Source: Ruminococcus_G sp964621905 (GTDB lineage: Bacteria > Bacillota > Clostridia > Lachnospirales > Lachnospiraceae). Taken from it: a DNA stretch of 64,000 nucleotides. Positions 25,632-34,360 of this stretch are shown here, in pieces. A model generated the notes under the pieces. It was not told where the DNA came from and ran no database searches. It saw nothing but the letters and a program-made list of their open reading frames with translations. The stretch spans positions 62,001 to 126,000 of the forward strand of contig CAZUNG010000007.1 of assembly GCA_964621905.1 (NCBI GenBank), given 5' to 3'. Position 1 is the first letter of the stretch, and every line of letters begins with the position of its first letter. The position numbers and the translations under genes are program-made.

Positions 25632-26774
25632 TTACATCATTCCTCGCAATGCATTCATCAGATTCTCCGTCCCCGTATCCATCATGATCGGTATGAAAAT
25701 GTACAGGATCAGGCATACCGCCGCCACAGTCAGTACGAGTGAGGCAACAAGGCAATAGATCTTGCGGTTTGGTTCCATCCCGACACCATGCTCATATCCC
25801 CGCACAAAAAACAGGAAGCTGATCACAGAGAATACCAGGAATAGCACCACTGCAAATTTAGGAAATGCCAGTGCAAATATAGCCGTCAGCAGAATTCCAA
25901 CGCTGTCCACAAATGCAGATACACCGACAGCAGACATCATTTTATACAGTGTCGTATTCCCTCCAAACATTGCAGCAACGCCTTTAAAAATCCCCGCCTG
26001 AAGATACGCCCCGCCAAATGCGGCTATGATAATCAACAGAAGTACTTTGAGGATCGAAACATCTACCATTCCGTAAGAAATACTTTTCATCTTGGATACG
26101 GCAATAAGGCTGACCAGAAAGCAGATCAGTGCCTTAAGTCCTACCATCTCGAGTCCCATCACACTGTTATTGCTGTCACAGATTCTTTTAATCGTAGAAT
26201 CCGGTCTGGATATCAGCGGCAGAATTTCCGCAAACATATTTTTTGTATTTTTCACAAACTGGCCTTTTTTCTCGTAAAACCATTGAGAATTAAAGTTCCC
26301 CTGCGGCCCGCCATATGGATTTCCCTGATAGGGATTTCCCTGCGGTCCTCCATATGGATTCCCCTGCGGTCCCGCTGCGTATGGATTCCCCTGATAAGGG
26401 TTCCCCTGCGGCCCTCCATATGGATTCCCCTGATAAGGGTTCCACTGGTACGGCCCCCATTGCGGTGGTGTTCCAGATGGGTTCCCCTGATAAGGATTCC
26501 ACTGCTGCGGCCCTCCATATGGATTCCCCTGGCCGGGGTTCCCTTCGTTGGAATTCTCCTGATAAGGTATATCCTGCTGTGGTCCTTCGTGAGGTTTTTC
26601 CTGGTATGTAGGTTCCTGACTGCCGCCTGACTTCGTTTCATCATGATCAGGAGCTTTGGTTTCGGCCTCCGTCGTCTCTTCCTGCGGATTTTGAAGCGGT
26701 ACTGTTTTTATCGTGCAGCTGCAGGGTTGCCCGTTGATCAATGGTTTCCCACATTTTGTACAGAAATTTGCCAT
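25632..26774 (-). CDS. Zinc-ribbon, Gly-Asn-Pro-Tyr repeat, Yip1-type membrane protein
   Basis: A 380-residue protein in three parts. The N-terminus carries a zinc ribbon (MANFCTKCGKPL...CSC, residues 1-20). A linker of about 90 residues (about 75-165) is built from repeated QGNPYGGP / QGNPYQ units, low-complexity and probably disordered. The C-terminal 200 residues have about five hydrophobic helices resembling the Yip1/DUF1282 domain. The start at 26774 follows GAGGAGGGGAC; an upstream in-frame ATG is rejected for lack of a Shine-Dalgarno. Function unknown; such proteins are common in Lachnospiraceae. The DNA of the repeat region is itself a direct repeat. Confidence 0.75.
   Translation of the reverse strand: MANFCTKCGKPLINGQPCSCTIKTVPLQNPQEETTEAETKAPDHDETKSGGSQEPTYQEKPHEGPQQDIPYQENSNEGNPGQGNPYGGPQQWNPYQGNPSGTPPQWGPYQWNPYQGNPYGGPQGNPYQGNPYAAGPQGNPYGGPQGNPYQGNPYGGPQGNFNSQWFYEKKGQFVKNTKNMFAEILPLISRPDSTIKRICDSNNSVMGLEMVGLKALICFLVSLIAVSKMKSISYGMVDVSILKVLLLIIIAAFGGAYLQAGIFKGVAAMFGGNTTLYKMMSAVGVSAFVDSVGILLTAIFALAFPKFAVVLFLVFSVISFLFFVRGYEHGVGMEPNRKIYCLVASLVLTVAAVCLILYIFIPIMMDTGTENLMNALRGMM
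26290..26560. repeat. Tandem coding repeat (GNPYxG units)
   Basis: Degenerate 12- to 36-bp units encoding GNPYGGPQ and GNPYQ recur about fifteen times within the Yip1-type gene. They invite slippage and length variation between strains. Confidence 0.8.
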
Positions 26775-26867
26775 AGTCCCCTCCTCTTTCAATCTGGTAT
26801 TTTTATCCATGTTAAAATTATAAGATATTCCCGGGCAATGTCAAGCATTTCCCTCTCCTTCGGATGA

Positions 26868-26896
26868 TTGACATCTCATAAAATATATGATATTTT
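26868..26896 (+). promoter_or_regulatory. Promoter of the CorC-type transporter transcript
   Basis: TTGACA (26868-26873), a 17-bp spacer, then TATTTT (26891-26896). It lies about 230 bp before the transporter start, leaving a long leader. Confidence 0.7.
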
Positions 26897-26929
26897 ATAT
26901 ACTAAAAAAGAAAGGTGTGATGAATTTAA

Positions 26930-27022
26930 ATGGACGACAGTGACAATAGCCACAGGGAGACAATCCTTACTTATTATCATATGATGACATTGACTGTTTC
27001 ATACAGTATTTTAGATAGCTGA
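26930..27022 (+). CDS. Putative 30-residue leader peptide ahead of the CorC-type gene
   Basis: A short ORF beginning MDDSDNSHRETILTYYHMM and ending SYSILDS, with AAAGGTG about 12 bases upstream, inside the leader between a good promoter and the transporter. Its TGA ends on the first base of a 12-bp terminator stem, so a ribosome at the stop codon would cover the 5' arm. That layout is typical of leader-peptide attenuators, for example those controlling Mg2+ transporters in enterobacteria. The peptide has an aromatic/hydrophobic second half. The coding claim is inference from layout; no homologue could be checked. Confidence 0.5.
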   Translation: MDDSDNSHRETILTYYHMMTLTVSYSILDS

Positions 27023-27067
27023 GGTATAGTCTGCACTCCGTAAACAGGGTACAGACTGTACCTTTTT
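27022..27067 (+). terminator. Leader terminator/attenuator upstream of the CorC-type gene
   Basis: AGGTATAGTCTG (27022-27033) pairs with CAGACTGTACCT (27052-27063), one G-U pair, followed by TTTTT. It lies between the promoter and the CDS, so it must be conditionally bypassed for expression. Confidence 0.75.
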
Positions 27068-27120
27068 ATGTTTTCTTACAATCAATGTCTCATAATAAAA
27101 GCAAGGAGGTTTCCAATACT

Positions 27121-28416
27121 ATGCTCGGAGCAATGATACTACAGGTTCTCCTGATCATTTTGAATGCAACTTTTGCAAGCGCAGAGATTGCCGTCATATC
27201 TATGAATGAAACAAAATTAAAGCGGCTAACCTCACAGGGCGATCCCCGCGCAGTTAAACTTTCTTCCCTGACCGAACAGCCGGCACGTTTTCTGGCCACC
27301 ATACAGGTTGCCATAACGCTCGCCTCGCTGCTGGGAAGTGCTTTCGCCGCTGACAATTTTGCAGGTCCTCTCGTCGAGATTCTCATAAACGCCGGTGTAC
27401 CTATACCCAAAAATATTTTGAACTCCCTGGCTGTATTCCTTATTACTTTGATTCTTTCATATTTCAGCCTGGTCTTCGGAGAACTGGTACCAAAGCGGAT
27501 TGCCATGAAACAGGCAGACTCCCTCTCCCTGAAGATGTCTCATCTCTTGTATGCGGTATCCAAAGTATTTGCGCCGCTGGTAGCCCTGCTCACCGCTTCC
27601 ACCAATGTCATGCTGCGGGTGCTGGGAATCGATCCGAACGAAAACAATGAGAAAATGTCAGAGGAAGAAATCCGCATGCTTCTGATGGAGGGCAGTGAGG
27701 ACGGGACGATCGATGCCCATGAAAATGAAATTATACAAAATGTATTTGAGTTCGATGACATCTCAGTTGAACAGATCTGTACCCATCGTATCGATGTGAT
27801 CGCTCTGTACATAACAGACGATATTGAAAAATGGGAAGATACGATATACAGCAGCAGCCACACTTATTACCCTGTCTGCGGCGAGAACAGTGACGATATC
27901 ATCGGTATCTTAAATACCAAGGAGTACTTTCGGATCAAGAATCGGACACGTGAGCACGTATTAGACACAGCGCTTGATAAACCTTATTTTGTCCCTGAGA
28001 GTATGAAAGCCAATGTACTGTTCCAGAACATGAAAAATTCCCGCATCTATTTCGCTGTCGTTCTGGATGAATATGGGGGACTGAGCGGAATCATAACCGT
28101 TCATGATCTGATCGAAGAGATTGTTGGTAATCTGTATGAAACAGAAGAACCGGCAGATATCGAACAGCTCGGCGAGGACACCTGGTGTATCCAGGGCTGT
28201 GCTCCGCTTGACGATGTTGCTGACTGTCTTGGGATAAAGCTTCCTCTGGATGATTACGATACGTACGGCGGCTATCTGTGCAGTGTCATCGGCAGAGTTC
28301 CAAACGACGGAGAATCTTTTGAGTGTGAAACCAGTGACCTGCATATACAGGTACATTCTGTTTTCAATCACCGCATTTTAAGTACAACCGTTAGAAAGCT
28401 AAACAATAAGTATTAA
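27121..28416 (+). CDS. HlyC/CorC (CNNM) family transporter, probable Mg2+/Co2+ efflux or homeostasis
   Basis: A 431-residue membrane protein with an N-terminal DUF21/CNNM transmembrane domain (three to four helices within residues 1-180; ATFASAEIAVISMNETKLKRL at 14-34, and the family's ELVPKRIAMKQADSLS), a CBS-domain pair (about 205-330, with EIIQNVFEFDDISVEQICTHR and AVVLDEYGGLSGIITVHDLIEEIVG) and a C-terminal CorC_HlyC domain. The family handles Mg2+ and related cations. The start at 27121 follows AAGGAGG. The leader with its short ORF and terminator suggests attenuation control. Confidence 0.9.
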   Translation: MLGAMILQVLLIILNATFASAEIAVISMNETKLKRLTSQGDPRAVKLSSLTEQPARFLATIQVAITLASLLGSAFAADNFAGPLVEILINAGVPIPKNILNSLAVFLITLILSYFSLVFGELVPKRIAMKQADSLSLKMSHLLYAVSKVFAPLVALLTASTNVMLRVLGIDPNENNEKMSEEEIRMLLMEGSEDGTIDAHENEIIQNVFEFDDISVEQICTHRIDVIALYITDDIEKWEDTIYSSSHTYYPVCGENSDDIIGILNTKEYFRIKNRTREHVLDTALDKPYFVPESMKANVLFQNMKNSRIYFAVVLDEYGGLSGIITVHDLIEEIVGNLYETEEPADIEQLGEDTWCIQGCAPLDDVADCLGIKLPLDDYDTYGGYLCSVIGRVPNDGESFECETSDLHIQVHSVFNHRILSTTVRKLNNKY

Positions 28417-28420
28417 AATA

Positions 28421-28452
28421 GAGCCCGTGGAATTCCATGGGCTCCGTTTTTA
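28421..28452 (+). terminator. Terminator of the CorC-type gene
   Basis: GAGCCCGTGG/CCATGGGCTC around AATT, then CGTTTTTA; also suited to the convergent ABC operon. Confidence 0.82.
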
Positions 28453-28461
28453 TGTCCTGAA

Positions 28462-29058
28462 TTATAATCTGATCTGGCTGGTACACACATAGTCAAGCAG
28501 TTCCTGACTGTGACTGACAACCAGCATTCCAATCTTGCGCTTTTCCACTTCCTCCAGCAAAAAATTCCAGATCTGTCCCTGTGTGATCAGATCCAGCATC
28601 GTACTGATCTCATCGGCTATCAAGTACCTGGTCCCCTGGCCCAAAGCTCTGGCAATGCAAAAACGCTGCAGCTCTCCGCCGGACAGTTCCTGAGGATAAC
28701 GGGTCAGCCAGTCGGGCTCAATGCCCAGCCCACGGATCACCCGCTCTTCAATCTGATTTCCCTCCTGCAGCACCGCCTCCATTTTCAGTCTGGGATTAAC
28801 TGACTTCTCCGGATGCTGCCAGATCATCTGTACGGGACAGTATCCTTTTTTCGGAAGCGGCGTCCCATCGATCAAAACCTCTCCTGAGTCCGGCGGCATA
28901 TACCCGCCAATAATTTTCATCAGCGTTGTTTTTCCGCAGCCGCTCGGAGCCGTGACTCCCACCCGGTCCTTCGGTCCCACTTCCAAATTGACACGATTCA
29001 GCACCGGCTCTCCATCTTCCTGGTATGAAAACGTAATATCTTTAACTTGCAGACTCAT
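28462..29058 (-). CDS. Oligopeptide/nickel-type ABC transporter ATPase (second, OppF/NikE-like)
   Basis: A 198-residue ATPase with Walker A APSGCGKTTL (about residue 38), the signature LSGGELQRFCIARAL (about 127) and Walker B YLIADEIS (about 150). It is shorter than typical OppF (about 300) because it lacks the C-terminal oligopeptide domain, but the nucleotide-binding core is complete. The start at 29058 (MSLQVKDITFSYQ) overlaps the end of the first ATPase gene by 17 bp; the longer upstream frame is out-of-frame sequence of that gene. Last gene of the five-gene importer operon. Confidence 0.87.
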   Translation of the reverse strand: MSLQVKDITFSYQEDGEPVLNRVNLEVGPKDRVGVTAPSGCGKTTLMKIIGGYMPPDSGEVLIDGTPLPKKGYCPVQMIWQHPEKSVNPRLKMEAVLQEGNQIEERVIRGLGIEPDWLTRYPQELSGGELQRFCIARALGQGTRYLIADEISTMLDLITQGQIWNFLLEEVEKRKIGMLVVSHSQELLDYVCTSQIRL

Positions 29059-30010
29059 GACCGTGTACCTCCTCGCCCTCACATTTGACACAGCGTACAG
29101 TCCCGCAGCGCACAATCCGCGGAGTGATCTCACCCTCACACTCTTTGGAAAACATCGGGCAGCGCGGCCCGAACACACATCCCTTTGGAAGTTCTTTTAC
29201 ATAAGGCTGATTTCCCGCAATCGGTGAAAAACCATTCCTGGGCATCGCCCGCCAGAGAGCTTTCGTATATGGATGACGGAGCGTTTCCTCTGTTTCAAAA
29301 TCCGCCACGAGAGCTTCCTCAACCGTTGTTCCCGCATAAAAAACAGCAATGCGGTCAGCCACCTGGAGTGCCAGTTCAATATCATGCGTAATCAGCAGGA
29401 CGCCATTTCCTTCATCGGCAAAGCTTCGGAAATCTTCCATCGCTTTCTTGGCAAGTGACAATTCAAGTCCCGGTGTGGGTTCATCGGCGATAATCAGTCT
29501 CGGATTTCCCATAAGTGCGGTACTCAGCAAAATCCTCCTGCTCATTCCCCCGGAACACTCAAATGGGTACAACTCCTGTGTATCCTCCTGCAGATGGTAC
29601 TTTTTAAAAAGCCCCTGCTGTCGTTTTCTGGCGGTTTCTTCCTTTTTCCCTCCACGCACCTGTTTTCCGACTTTCATCAGGGGATCCAGATAATTGACAC
29701 TCTGAGGAACCAGTGCAATCTCTTTTCCCCTGACCTGTTGCTTGCGCTGCTGTGTCAGCAGCTTCTGTTCAAAAAAAATATCTCCGCTCATACTGGCATT
29801 GCCCGGCAGGATTCCGAGGATCGCATGCGCCAGAAGGCTTTTTCCCGAACCACTCGCGCCAACCACCGCCACAATCTCTCCTTCGTGGACTGATACATTC
29901 AGATCCGAAATAACCGGAAGATCAATCTGCCTGGTTCCCCGGTCATACTGTTTAAACGATACTGAAAGATTACTGATCTCCAGTATATGCCACTTATTCA
30001 GACAACTCAT
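29042..30010 (-). CDS. Oligopeptide/nickel-type ABC transporter ATPase (first, OppD/NikD-like)
   Basis: A 322-residue ATPase with Walker A GASGSGKSLL (about residue 52), the signature ECSGGMSRRILL (about 153; SGGMS where SGGMR/Q is usual), Walker B LIIADEPTPGLE (about 175) and the C-terminal oligopeptide/dipeptide domain with a cysteine pattern GCVFGPRCPMFSKEC near 275-290. GGGAGG precedes the ATG. It energises uptake together with its shorter partner encoded next. Confidence 0.9.
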   Translation of the reverse strand: MSCLNKWHILEISNLSVSFKQYDRGTRQIDLPVISDLNVSVHEGEIVAVVGASGSGKSLLAHAILGILPGNASMSGDIFFEQKLLTQQRKQQVRGKEIALVPQSVNYLDPLMKVGKQVRGGKKEETARKRQQGLFKKYHLQEDTQELYPFECSGGMSRRILLSTALMGNPRLIIADEPTPGLELSLAKKAMEDFRSFADEGNGVLLITHDIELALQVADRIAVFYAGTTVEEALVADFETEETLRHPYTKALWRAMPRNGFSPIAGNQPYVKELPKGCVFGPRCPMFSKECEGEITPRIVRCGTVRCVKCEGEEVHGHESAS

Positions 30011-30024
30011 ACTTACCTCCCGTA

Positions 30025-30840
30025 TTATTCATGCGCACTGGATGGGTCCAAAAGCTTTCTGAGACTGCTTCCGGCCACATCAAACAATACAACTGTCAGC
30101 ACCAGCATCACACCGGGCAGCACTGCCAGCCACCATTTGCCGGTGATCAGATATTTCATGCTTTCCGAAAGGATGATGCCAATCGCCGGCTGTTCAGAAG
30201 AAAGGCCAAATCCCAGAAAAGTAATACTGGCTTCATGGAGAATCGCATGCGGAAACATCAAGATTAGTCCAACGATAAACTGCGGCAGCAGATGCGGCAC
30301 CATGTGCTTCATGGCTGTCTTCATTCTGCTGTGTCCTAAACGATGGGCAATTTGAATATACTGGCTGTTCTTCAGCTGCAGCACCTCGCCCCTGATCACT
30401 CTCGCAAGCGACGGCCAGTGCGTAAGCGCAACACCGAGAACAACCCCTTTGAGTCCTTTTCCGAGCGCATAGGAAATCAAAAGCAGCAACAGGATGTGCG
30501 GGATCCCCATGATCAGATCAATCACAAACGAGATGACACTATCCACTTTATTCCCCAATACTGCGGCCATCACTCCCAGTAAAAAAGCAATCACAGCGCT
30601 GATGCCGGCTGCTGCTACACCGATGAGAATACTGATGGAAAGCCCGGTTAAGGTTCTCGCCAGCATATCTCTTCCCAGCCAGTCCGTACCGAACAGATAG
30701 GTAAGACTCGGCGCAAGGTTTTTCCTTGAAAAATCTGTGACTCTGGCAGTATCATAACTGAATACACCGGCGGCCGCCACAAACACAAGAAACGCCACTG
30801 CCGCTGTAAAAATGATCATCGCCTTTTTTCTTTGATTCAT
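30025..30840 (-). CDS. Oligopeptide/nickel-type ABC transporter permease (OppC/NikC-like)
   Basis: A 271-residue permease with about six membrane helices and the EAA-loop region GAALTHWPSLARVIRGEVLQLKNSQYIQ-like (about 140-170) that contacts the ATPase, plus FGTDWLGRDMLART near residue 50 typical of OppC/NikC. Its start overlaps the upstream permease stop by 4 bp (30837-30840). Confidence 0.92.
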   Translation of the reverse strand: MNQRKKAMIIFTAAVAFLVFVAAAGVFSYDTARVTDFSRKNLAPSLTYLFGTDWLGRDMLARTLTGLSISILIGVAAAGISAVIAFLLGVMAAVLGNKVDSVISFVIDLIMGIPHILLLLLISYALGKGLKGVVLGVALTHWPSLARVIRGEVLQLKNSQYIQIAHRLGHSRMKTAMKHMVPHLLPQFIVGLILMFPHAILHEASITFLGFGLSSEQPAIGIILSESMKYLITGKWWLAVLPGVMLVLTVVLFDVAGSSLRKLLDPSSAHE

Positions 30841-31832
30841 GATACAGCCCCTCCTTTTCTCATCCGGGGGTCGACCACACCGTAAAGAATGTTGGCAACA
30901 AAATTACCTAAAAACACGATGGCTGCCGTCACAAGCGTAATTCCCATCAGAAGAGGTACATCGCTCCCTGTTCCCGCGGCAACAGCCGCCTGTCCGAGTC
31001 CCGGGTAAGAAAACACCTGCTCCACCAGTACAGAGCCTCCGATAATCTCACTGACCGATGCAAACTGAAGGGTAAGCGCAGGGAGAATAATATTGCGCAG
31101 CCCATGGCGGCATACCATGCTTCGTCTGCTCTCACCGCGCGCAAGTGCAAACAGCATATAATCGCTTTCCATGACATCAATCATTTTCTCTCTGGTGTGC
31201 AGCGCAATATTGGAGACACCTGTAATAGAGAGTGTCAGGGCCGGAAGTATCGCATGCTGGATGCGGTCCAGAAATGTTACTCCCGCAGCCTCCACTCCAA
31301 TCGGCACACTTAAGCCCACCGGCAGCACTTTCAGCCATACTGCAAATACAAGCAGCAAAAGAAGGGCCAGCCAGAATACCGGAGTACTGGCAATTAAAAG
31401 AGAATATCCCTTGATGATCTTATCAATCCAGGTTCCGCGGAACACTCCCGCAAGAATTCCCAGAAGAAAGCCCAAAAGCCCGGATATCATCCAGGCTATT
31501 ACCATAAGCATCAGAGAGTTGGCAAGCTTCACTCCGATTACCGCAGTTACGGGCTGACGGTACAGGAGAGAATCTCCCATATCGCCCTTTATAAAATCCT
31601 TGGCCCAATTCAGATATCTCTGTACAGGCGGCTCATCTACGCCCCAGTAGGATTCCAGTTTATCTTTCTGCTCCTGACTCATCGCTCCAAGCGCCGCCTG
31701 TCCTACATTTGCCTGCAGAGGATCGATCGGTGATACACTGACGAGTGTAAAAGTCACCACACTGACTGCAAACAAAAGAAGTATCATTCTGATAAAGTTT
31801 TTTCCAATAAATTTTATTCCGTAGCTATTCAA
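30837..31832 (-). CDS. Oligopeptide/nickel-type ABC transporter permease (OppB/NikB-like)
   Basis: A 331-residue permease with six predicted membrane helices and the family features ESYWGVDEPPVQRYLNW in the first periplasmic loop, a Leu-rich LLIASTPVFWLALLL helix and the EAA region MDVMESDYMLFALARGESRRSM. It begins 2 bp after the binding-protein gene stop, so the operon is tightly packed. Confidence 0.92.
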   Translation of the reverse strand: MNSYGIKFIGKNFIRMILLLFAVSVVTFTLVSVSPIDPLQANVGQAALGAMSQEQKDKLESYWGVDEPPVQRYLNWAKDFIKGDMGDSLLYRQPVTAVIGVKLANSLMLMVIAWMISGLLGFLLGILAGVFRGTWIDKIIKGYSLLIASTPVFWLALLLLLVFAVWLKVLPVGLSVPIGVEAAGVTFLDRIQHAILPALTLSITGVSNIALHTREKMIDVMESDYMLFALARGESRRSMVCRHGLRNIILPALTLQFASVSEIIGGSVLVEQVFSYPGLGQAAVAAGTGSDVPLLMGITLVTAAIVFLGNFVANILYGVVDPRMRKGGAVS

Positions 31833-31834
31833 CG

Positions 31835-33466
31835 TCAGTTACTCCATTCCCATTGGTCTACATTATTAACAATTGACCATCCATGTCCATGCGGGTGAAT
31901 CTTCTGCTCAGCCACTTTCAGTCCGTCTCTCACATAATAAAGATGGTCTACATTACACAGCCAGATCCAAGGAATATCCCCATCCTGTGTGATACCGGAG
32001 GTACCGTCCCACTGTGCCTTCTGCCACAGCTCATAAGATTCTTCAAGGCTCCCCGCACGAAGCGCTTCGTCCATATACTGATCCACAGTCTTATTGGCGT
32101 ACGGTGAATACTCCGCTGTCCCAGTATCAGACATCGTATGATAAATATTGTACAGTTCCATTGGAGTATGTGCCCCCCATCCCCACATCAGCGGTTCCGA
32201 AAGTGCCCTGTCATACGCTACATCCCAGCCTGCCCCTTCCGTCCTGACGGAAATTCCGATTTCTTTCAGCTGGTTGGCAGTATCTTCCGCCAATGCCTGA
32301 CGTACAGAATCATCCGGATGGAACATCAGTGTAAACTCGGCTTTTACGCCATCCTTTTCACGAATACCATCCGAACCTTCCACCCAGCCTGCGTCATCCA
32401 GAATCTTTTTGGCTGCGTCCTGATCGTATGACACTTCAGCGTCTGCATTGTACCACGGAAGCTTGTCACATACACTGTATGCGGCGGTTCCATATCCGCC
32501 CAGTACATTTTCAATCATTTTCTCGCGGTCAATCCCAATATTGATCGCTCTTCGCACTGCAATATCCGAGGTGACATCATTTCCGATTGTCAGCCCGTCT
32601 TTATCCTCAGCCGGCGACGCCGGAAGGTTAAAACCTCTGTTGTCCACAGATGCCACCTGCAGAAGACTGTAGCCTGAAATATCCTGATCTGCATAAGAAG
32701 CCGCGGTATGCGCGACATCAACCTGTCCAGCCATTGCCGCTGCAAGTGCTGCGTCTTCATCCATAAACAATACGGTCAGTTTCTTAATCTTGACTTCATC
32801 TCCATAATAATCCGGATTTGCCTCAAAGATTACCTGCTGTCCTTTATCCCACTGTTTCATAATATAGCGGCCGGATCCGATTGGGTTCTGTCCGTAATTA
32901 CTGTCATATGCATGTTCCGGAACAATTCCAACAATCGCCATTGTATACGGCCAGATTGCAAACGGTGTTTCCATATGGAATTCTACCGTTGTCTCATCCA
33001 CAGCCACCGCTTCTTTTAGCATAGTAAAATCATTGACACTGCTGTTTTCTTTACAATTATTATAGGTAAATGCCACATCCTCTGCAGTCAGCGGCTCTCC
33101 ATCGGTAAATTTTACATCATCACGGATTTTGACGGTCCAGGTAAGTCCGTCCTCGCTGACTGTATACTCTGTAGCCAGATCTTTGTCGATCTTCAGATCT
33201 TCCGTGGTCGTCGTCAGTGTACTCTGAATAAGCGGCTCATGTACATGCTCCCCCGCTCCCCATCCGTATGCCGGATCAAACCCGGATTCTGGCTCTGATG
33301 TCGTCGGCATTGTCACAATGACAGATTCTCCGTCTGCCGAAACAGTTTCAGCACTTCCTGTTTCCTGATTTTTCTCTGCGCCTTCTTCGCTGCCGCTGCT
33401 GCATCCGACCAGTACGCCTGCTGTCATCGCCGCAACACATAACAGCGCAAGTAATTTCATTTTCAT
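31835..33466 (-). CDS. Extracellular solute-binding lipoprotein of the peptide/nickel family
   Basis: A 543-residue family-5 substrate-binding protein. It starts with a lipoprotein signal ending LVGC (Cys22), followed by a Ser/Glu-rich linker and the SBP_bac_5 fold: FDPAYGWGAGEHVHEPLIQ, TWTVKIRDDVKFTDGEPLTAEDVAFTYNN and the late region ADVSYDQDAAKKILDDAGW-like. GGAAGGAG precedes the ATG. It is the first gene of the operon and captures the ligand for the two permeases. Neither nickel nor a given peptide can be assigned from the sequence; the early EHVHEP could bind metal. Confidence 0.9.
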   Translation of the reverse strand: MKMKLLALLCVAAMTAGVLVGCSSGSEEGAEKNQETGSAETVSADGESVIVTMPTTSEPESGFDPAYGWGAGEHVHEPLIQSTLTTTTEDLKIDKDLATEYTVSEDGLTWTVKIRDDVKFTDGEPLTAEDVAFTYNNCKENSSVNDFTMLKEAVAVDETTVEFHMETPFAIWPYTMAIVGIVPEHAYDSNYGQNPIGSGRYIMKQWDKGQQVIFEANPDYYGDEVKIKKLTVLFMDEDAALAAAMAGQVDVAHTAASYADQDISGYSLLQVASVDNRGFNLPASPAEDKDGLTIGNDVTSDIAVRRAINIGIDREKMIENVLGGYGTAAYSVCDKLPWYNADAEVSYDQDAAKKILDDAGWVEGSDGIREKDGVKAEFTLMFHPDDSVRQALAEDTANQLKEIGISVRTEGAGWDVAYDRALSEPLMWGWGAHTPMELYNIYHTMSDTGTAEYSPYANKTVDQYMDEALRAGSLEESYELWQKAQWDGTSGITQDGDIPWIWLCNVDHLYYVRDGLKVAEQKIHPHGHGWSIVNNVDQWEWSN

Positions 33467-33624
33467 GTTGATCTCCTTCCAACGCTTTGTGTTAACATAT
33501 TAGCACTCTGTCTGAACCTCCACAAGCCCGTCAGGGGGATATTTTTTTTACGTTATCTGTCGCATCTTTTGAGTTAAAATCATAGTATATTATTGCAGCA
33601 CCTAAAGTTCAGATCGGGGGTATT

Positions 33625-34260
33625 ATGCAGTTAATTTCCAATATGGTCCGGAAAAACACGATGTATTACCGTGATATTCCGGTTTTCGTTTACCAGATCA
33701 ATTATCCTTCTTTCTCCACCTCCTGCCGGACGGAGGCGGCCCGGGAAATTAATGAATACTACGCCGCTGCCTCTAAAGATCTGGAATTCTACTGCCGTAC
33801 GACACTCTACCCGCGTGCTGTTGAAAATGCAAGGTACATCCCCAGCAATCAGCCTCCGTTCAACAGTTATGAGCTGATCGTGCAATATCATGTTCCCTAT
33901 AATATGAATTGCATCACAAGTCTCTACTTTGACCAGTATACCTTTATGGGCGGCGCCCATGGAGAAACCGTAAGGAAATCTAATACCTGGGATTTCTGCA
34001 GTGGAAACCAGCTGTATCTTACAGACTTTTTTCCACGATTTGCCACGTCTCCCGAACTGCTTTTTAATGAGTTGAGACGACAGACAGCACTGCGTCTGCA
34101 GACAGAACCCTCATCGTATTTTGATCATTATGCCGACTTGCTGGAGAAAAATTTCCACCCTGAAAATTTTTATCTGACGCCGGGCGGAATTATAATTTAT
34201 TATCAGCAATATGATATTGCTCCGTATGCCAGCGGCATTCCTGAATTCCGAATATCATAG
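33625..34260 (+). CDS. DUF3298/DUF4163-type protein
   Basis: A 211-residue protein with the GGAHG motif (about residue 112) and the block TLTDFFP-like (LYLTDFFPRFATSP) that mark DUF3298, the domain also found outside the membrane in RsiV anti-sigma factors. Here there is no transmembrane helix or signal peptide, so it seems to be the lone domain in the cytoplasm. A GGGGG run 4 bases upstream of the ATG is the likely ribosome-binding site. It stands divergent from the ABC operon and ends at a strong terminator. Confidence 0.75.
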   Translation: MQLISNMVRKNTMYYRDIPVFVYQINYPSFSTSCRTEAAREINEYYAAASKDLEFYCRTTLYPRAVENARYIPSNQPPFNSYELIVQYHVPYNMNCITSLYFDQYTFMGGAHGETVRKSNTWDFCSGNQLYLTDFFPRFATSPELLFNELRRQTALRLQTEPSSYFDHYADLLEKNFHPENFYLTPGGIIIYYQQYDIAPYASGIPEFRIS

Positions 34261-34278
34261 ATTGTATCACCTGATATA

Positions 34279-34309
34279 AAAAGACCATTCGCCGCTCGGA
34301 TGGTCTTTT
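34279..34309 (+). terminator. Terminator of the DUF3298 gene
   Basis: AAAAGACCAT/ATGGTCTTTT, 10-bp arms with an inner CCG/CGG pair. Confidence 0.85.
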
Positions 34310-34360
34310 CCAGTTAAATATTGTCATAAATGACTGTTTTTTTCGTATTTCTTGATATTA

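Noticed and set aside
26290..26560. Possible CRISPR-like array
   Set aside because: Periodic units have no unique spacers and encode a continuous GNPY protein repeat.
26283..26630. Long plus- and minus-strand alternative frames in the repeat region
   Set aside because: Repeats keep all frames open (RGIHMEGRR-type repeats); the zinc-ribbon/Yip1 frame is the one with start signal and domains.
26903..27067. M-box or Mn2+ riboswitch before the CorC-type gene
   Set aside because: The leader lacks the conserved elements of those classes that I know; a short ORF with terminator is the simpler reading.
28462..33466. Specific nickel (NikABCDE) assignment
   Set aside because: Family motifs do not separate nickel from peptide transport; no nickel-enzyme genes or NikR site nearby.
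34321..34327. Extra member of the GTCT array (TTGTCAT)
   Set aside because: Outside the 10-bp phase and lacks the GTCT core, so not counted.
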